Source of the DNA: CAVVEC01 sp963770485
GTDB taxonomy: Bacteria > Acidobacteriota > Terriglobia > Terriglobales > Acidobacteriaceae
Direction of reading: 5' to 3'
Length of the DNA stretch: 64,000 bases
NCBI GenBank assembly: GCA_963770485.1
Contig: CAVYPX010000003.1
Location: 45,917-109,916, forward strand
Below, piece by piece: positions 61,217 to 64,000 of the stretch. Made by a program: the position numbers and the translations under genes. How positions within the stretch are numbered: the stretch's first letter is position 1; each line of letters begins with the position of its first letter. The notes under the pieces were generated by a model, which was given only the letters and a program-made list of their open reading frames with translations, ran no database searches and was not told the DNA's origin.

Positions 61217-62494
61217 GTGAAAAACAGAACTGGTACTGAGGAAATCCTACGCTGTTCGTTCTGCCATAAATCGCAGGACGCCGTGGCCAAGCTGATTTCG
61301 TCCCCCAGCGACTATCCCCGGGCCTATATTTGCGATGAGTGCGTAGCGGTCTGCAATTCCATTCTGGAAGACGACCGCGCCGCCACGCCCCCCGCCAGCA
61401 CACCCAATACGTTGCCCAAGCCGCAGGAGGTCAAGACCTTCCTCGATGAGTACGTGATCGGGCAGGAACAGACCAAGAAGAAGCTCGCGGTGGCGGTGTA
61501 CAACCACTACAAGCGCATTTACATGAACCGGCAGAAGACCAGCGATGGGATCGAACTGACCAAGTCGAACATTATGCTGATCGGGCCGACCGGGACAGGC
61601 AAGACTTTGCTGGCTCAAACCCTGGCGCGTATGCTCGACGTTCCTTTTGCCATCGTCGATGCCACTACGCTCACCGAGGCGGGTTACGTTGGCGAAGATG
61701 TCGAAAACATCATTCTCAAGCTGTTGCAGTCGGCCGACGGCGATGTGGGGCGGACACAGACTGGCATCATTTACATCGACGAAGTGGACAAGATCGGCCG
61801 CAAGGACGAAAACCCATCGATCACCCGTGACGTATCCGGCGAAGGGGTTCAGCAGGCATTGCTGAAGATTCTCGAAGGCACCATCGCCAACGTTCCGCCG
61901 CAGGGCGGACGCAAGCATCCGCACCAGGAATTCACCCCGGTGGATACGACCAATATTCTGTTCATCTGCGGCGGCGCGTTCGTGGGCCTCGAAAAAATTA
62001 TCGGCCGACGCGTGGGCAAGAAATCGCTCGGCTTCAAGGTTGGGGAAGACACGGAAGCCGAAGAGCCGACGGCGGCCCGCAAGCGGAATTTTGAATTGCT
62101 GAGTGATGTGCAGCCCGAAGATCTGATCAAGTTTGGACTGATCCCGGAATTTGTCGGCCGCCTGCCCGTGGTGGGTGTGTTGGAGGATTTGGACGAGTTT
62201 GCTCTGATCGAAATCCTGACCCGTCCCAAGAATGCCATCGTCAAGCAGTATCAGCGGCTGTTCGAGTTCGAAAACGTGCGCCTGAAATTCAGCGATGAAG
62301 CGCTCAAAGCCGTGGCCCGCCAGGCCATGGCCCGCAAGGTGGGCGCCCGCGGTTTGCGCATGATTCTAGAGGAGTTAATGCTCGAACTGATGTACCACCT
62401 GCCCAGTCAGAAGAAAGTGAAGGAATTTGAAGTGACACGGGAGATGGTGGAAAAACGCAACGTAACCCTCGCAATGATGGAGAAAGCAGGGTAA
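61217..62494 (+). CDS. clpX: ATP-dependent Clp protease ATP-binding subunit ClpX
   Basis: The 425-aa ClpX has an N-terminal zinc-binding domain (CSFCHKSQDAVAKLISSP, ICDECVAVC), AAA+ Walker A GPTGTGKT near residue 124, Walker B IIYIDEVDKIGRK, the ClpP-contact loop with LIPEFVGRLPVVGVLEDL, and the sensor-2 GARGLRMILEELMLELMYHLP. GTG start with AAGGAG 10 nt upstream. Substrate-specificity unfoldase for ClpP. Confidence 0.96.
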   Translation: MKNRTGTEEILRCSFCHKSQDAVAKLISSPSDYPRAYICDECVAVCNSILEDDRAATPPASTPNTLPKPQEVKTFLDEYVIGQEQTKKKLAVAVYNHYKRIYMNRQKTSDGIELTKSNIMLIGPTGTGKTLLAQTLARMLDVPFAIVDATTLTEAGYVGEDVENIILKLLQSADGDVGRTQTGIIYIDEVDKIGRKDENPSITRDVSGEGVQQALLKILEGTIANVPPQGGRKHPHQEFTPVDTTNILFICGGAFVGLEKIIGRRVGKKSLGFKVGEDTEAEEPTAARKRNFELLSDVQPEDLIKFGLIPEFVGRLPVVGVLEDLDEFALIEILTRPKNAIVKQYQRLFEFENVRLKFSDEALKAVARQAMARKVGARGLRMILEELMLELMYHLPSQKKVKEFEVTREMVEKRNVTLAMMEKAG

Positions 62495-62512
62495 GCTTGT
62501 TGTCGGCTTATA

Positions 62513-62587
62513 GCCTTTGGCTGTTGGCTTTTGGCTAAGCGGAAGTGAGGCTAACGGCCAAGAGCCAAAGGCCAGAAGCGGTTTTTT
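62513..62587 (+). terminator. terminator-like hairpin between clpX and lon
   Basis: GCCTTTGGCTGTTGGC (62513-62528) pairs with GCCAAGAGCCAAAGGC (62557-62572) with one mismatch. A TTTTTT run is at 62582-62587. It sits between the clpX stop and the lon start, so lon may have its own promoter or depend on readthrough. Confidence 0.75.
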
Positions 62588-62597
62588 CGGAGACTCA

Positions 62598-64000
62598 GTG
62601 ACCACATCCAAGGAAAAATTCGAGAGCAAGAAGTTGCCCATGATGCCCATCCGGGATGTGGTCATCTTCCCCTACATGATGACTCCGTTCGTGGTAGGAC
62701 GGGAGTCGAGCGTGCGCGCGCTGGAAGAAGCGCTGGCCGCGGACAAGAAGATATTTTTGGCCACGCAGCACGACGCCAGCGTCGATGAACCCAAACCGAA
62801 TGAGATTTATCAGGTGGGTACGGTCGTCAACATTGTGCAGAGCCTGAAGCTGCCCGACGGCAACATCAAAGTGCTGGTGGAGGGAATCGAGCGCGGCAAA
62901 ATCCTGCAAGTTACTGAGACCGAGGGCTTCATGCAGGCCTCGGTCCGGCTGGCGCGGTACGCCACCGAGACCAACCCGCAGATCGAAGCCGGCATGCAGC
63001 GGGTTACATCGCTGTTCGAGCAGTACGTGAAGCTGTGCCAGTCGCTGAACTACGAAACCATGATCGCGGCCGTGCGCATGGAAGATCCGGCCAAGCTGAC
63101 GGATACGATTGCCGCCAATCTGCAGCTTTCCATCGAAGAAAAGCAGGAATTGCTGGAGATTTTCGATCCGGCGGAGCGCCTGAGCCGGATCGGCGATGTG
63201 CTCGACATTGAGATCGAAAAGTTGAACATGGATCGCACCATCCAGTCGCGGGTGAAGCGGCAGATGGAGCGGGCGCAAAAAGAGTATTACCTCAACGAAA
63301 AGATTAAAGCCATTCAGAAGGAACTCGGGCGCGGGGAGAAGAGCGAGTTCGATGAGCTGAAAAAGAAGATTGAAGCTTCCGGCATGCCCAAGGACGTGCG
63401 CGACAAGGCAGTGCAGGAACTGAAAAAGCTCGAAGCCATGCCGCCGATGTCGGCCGAATCCACGGTCTCGCGCAATTATCTGGACTGGCTGCTGGCCGTG
63501 CCCTGGAAGAAACGCTCGAAAGAAATCCGCAACATCAGCCGCGCCGAAAAGGTCCTGAACGAAGATCATTACGGGCTGGAGAAAATCAAGGAGCGCATTC
63601 TTGAGTTTCTGGCGGTGCGCCAGCTGGTGAAAAATCCCAAAGGCTCGATTCTGTGCTTTGTTGGTCCTCCTGGAGTAGGCAAGACTTCACTCGGGATGTC
63701 GATCGCCAAGGCCACGGGACGCAAATTTGTGCGCATGTCATTAGGCGGAGTGCGGGACGAAGCGGAAATTCGCGGTCATCGCCGCACCTACATCGGCGCG
63801 TTGCCCGGCCAGATCATCCAGATGATGAAAAAAGCGGGAACCAAGAATCCCGTGTTCATGCTGGACGAAGTCGATAAGATGTCAATGGACTTTCGCGGCG
63901 ACCCGTCCGCCGCGCTGCTCGAAGTGCTCGATCCGGAACAGAATTACATGTTCGTGGATCATTATCTGGACGTGGAATACGATCTTTCTCAAGTCTTTTT
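62598..64000 (+). CDS. lon: Lon protease, 3' truncated by window end
   Basis: Starts at GTG 62598 (CGGAGA about 4 nt upstream) and runs off the window after 467 codons. The N-terminal LON domain has LPMMPIRDVVIFPYMMTPFVVGR and NEIYQVGTVVNIVQSLKLPDGNIKVLVEGIER. The AAA+ domain has Walker A GPPGVGKTS near residue 354, FVRMSLGGVRDEAEIRGHRRTYIGALPGQII and Walker B FMLDEVDKMS. The proteolytic Ser-Lys domain is beyond the edge. ATP-dependent protease for misfolded and regulatory proteins. Confidence 0.96.
   Translation, partial: MTTSKEKFESKKLPMMPIRDVVIFPYMMTPFVVGRESSVRALEEALAADKKIFLATQHDASVDEPKPNEIYQVGTVVNIVQSLKLPDGNIKVLVEGIERGKILQVTETEGFMQASVRLARYATETNPQIEAGMQRVTSLFEQYVKLCQSLNYETMIAAVRMEDPAKLTDTIAANLQLSIEEKQELLEIFDPAERLSRIGDVLDIEIEKLNMDRTIQSRVKRQMERAQKEYYLNEKIKAIQKELGRGEKSEFDELKKKIEASGMPKDVRDKAVQELKKLEAMPPMSAESTVSRNYLDWLLAVPWKKRSKEIRNISRAEKVLNEDHYGLEKIKERILEFLAVRQLVKNPKGSILCFVGPPGVGKTSLGMSIAKATGRKFVRMSLGGVRDEAEIRGHRRTYIGALPGQIIQMMKKAGTKNPVFMLDEVDKMSMDFRGDPSAALLEVLDPEQNYMFVDHYLDVEYDLSQVF

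Overview
The window is a contiguous, GC-rich, gene-dense bacterial chromosome segment. I infer an Acidobacteriota (Terriglobia/Koribacter-like) origin from the gene mix: futalosine-pathway menaquinone synthesis (mqnD), GloVer-type and PQQ-like secreted beta-propellers, many short structured intergenic repeats, and small secreted or coiled-coil proteins of a type I associate with that phylum. No database search was possible, so the taxonomy is inference. No tRNA, rRNA, CRISPR array or prophage was seen.

Layout. (1) 1-12.9 kb, housekeeping: end of a membrane glycosyltransferase, mqnD, an M49-like secreted metallopeptidase, a HAD hydrolase, murB, a family 5 uracil-DNA glycosylase, an N-acetylmuramidase with a frameshift in its cell-wall-binding domain, an MFS exporter, a membrane methyltransferase, a TPR protein, and lolC/lolD-type lipoprotein-release genes. 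(2) 13.2-24.4 kb: clpC with a strong terminator, a two-gene DUF6978/DUF1828-DUF1829 cassette, small secreted and cupin proteins, a metallo-beta-lactamase-fold lactonase-like protein, a glutaredoxin, a membrane-anchored trypsin-like protease, an RCC1-repeat protein, and a marR-clcA operon. (3) 24.6-31.5 kb: a MITE-like element with target-site duplication, purB, a HEAT-repeat protein, a MarR regulator with a perfect 22-bp operator palindrome, a GcvH-like membrane protein lacking the lipoyl lysine, and several small proteins. (4) 31.9-37.3 kb: a same-strand array of four secreted repeat proteins (two PQQ-like propellers, one HAF-like, one NHL/SMP-30-like) that share near-identical signal peptides, leaders, terminators and upstream cassettes. 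Part of the array is a tandem segmental duplication. (5) 37.7-39.8 kb: a PilZ-TonB fusion and an orphan LuxR-type regulator. (6) 40.3-52.2 kb: an exopolysaccharide operon (Wza, Wzc-like co-polymerase, a degenerate BY-kinase, a NusG-like antiterminator, a polyprenyl-phosphate sugar transferase, Wzy, Wzx, a GT4, and a double GT4 fusion). (7) 52.3-57.1 kb: a peroxide-response set (Fur/PerR with an operator, AhpC, AhpD), rmlD, two perfect parS-like centromere sites, three copies of a REP-like hairpin, and a GloVer propeller. (8) 57.2-58.9 kb: an intact IS1182-type element sitting in the loop of a hairpin repeat. (9) 59.2-64 kb: the protein quality-control cluster tig-clpP-clpX-lon, with lon running off the end.

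How the genes work together: ClpC, Tig, ClpP, ClpX and Lon form a proteostasis set. The exopolysaccharide operon is a self-contained Wzx/Wzy/Wzc/Wza assembly line, probably controlled by its own NusG paralogue and perhaps the divergent LuxR regulator. PerR-AhpC-AhpD is a compact peroxide-defence unit. The repeat families (MITE, REP-like hairpins, a 38-bp dispersed repeat, IS1182) show that intergenic space here is heavily shaped by small mobile or palindromic elements. At least one such repeat appears to have become part of a coding sequence (lolC).
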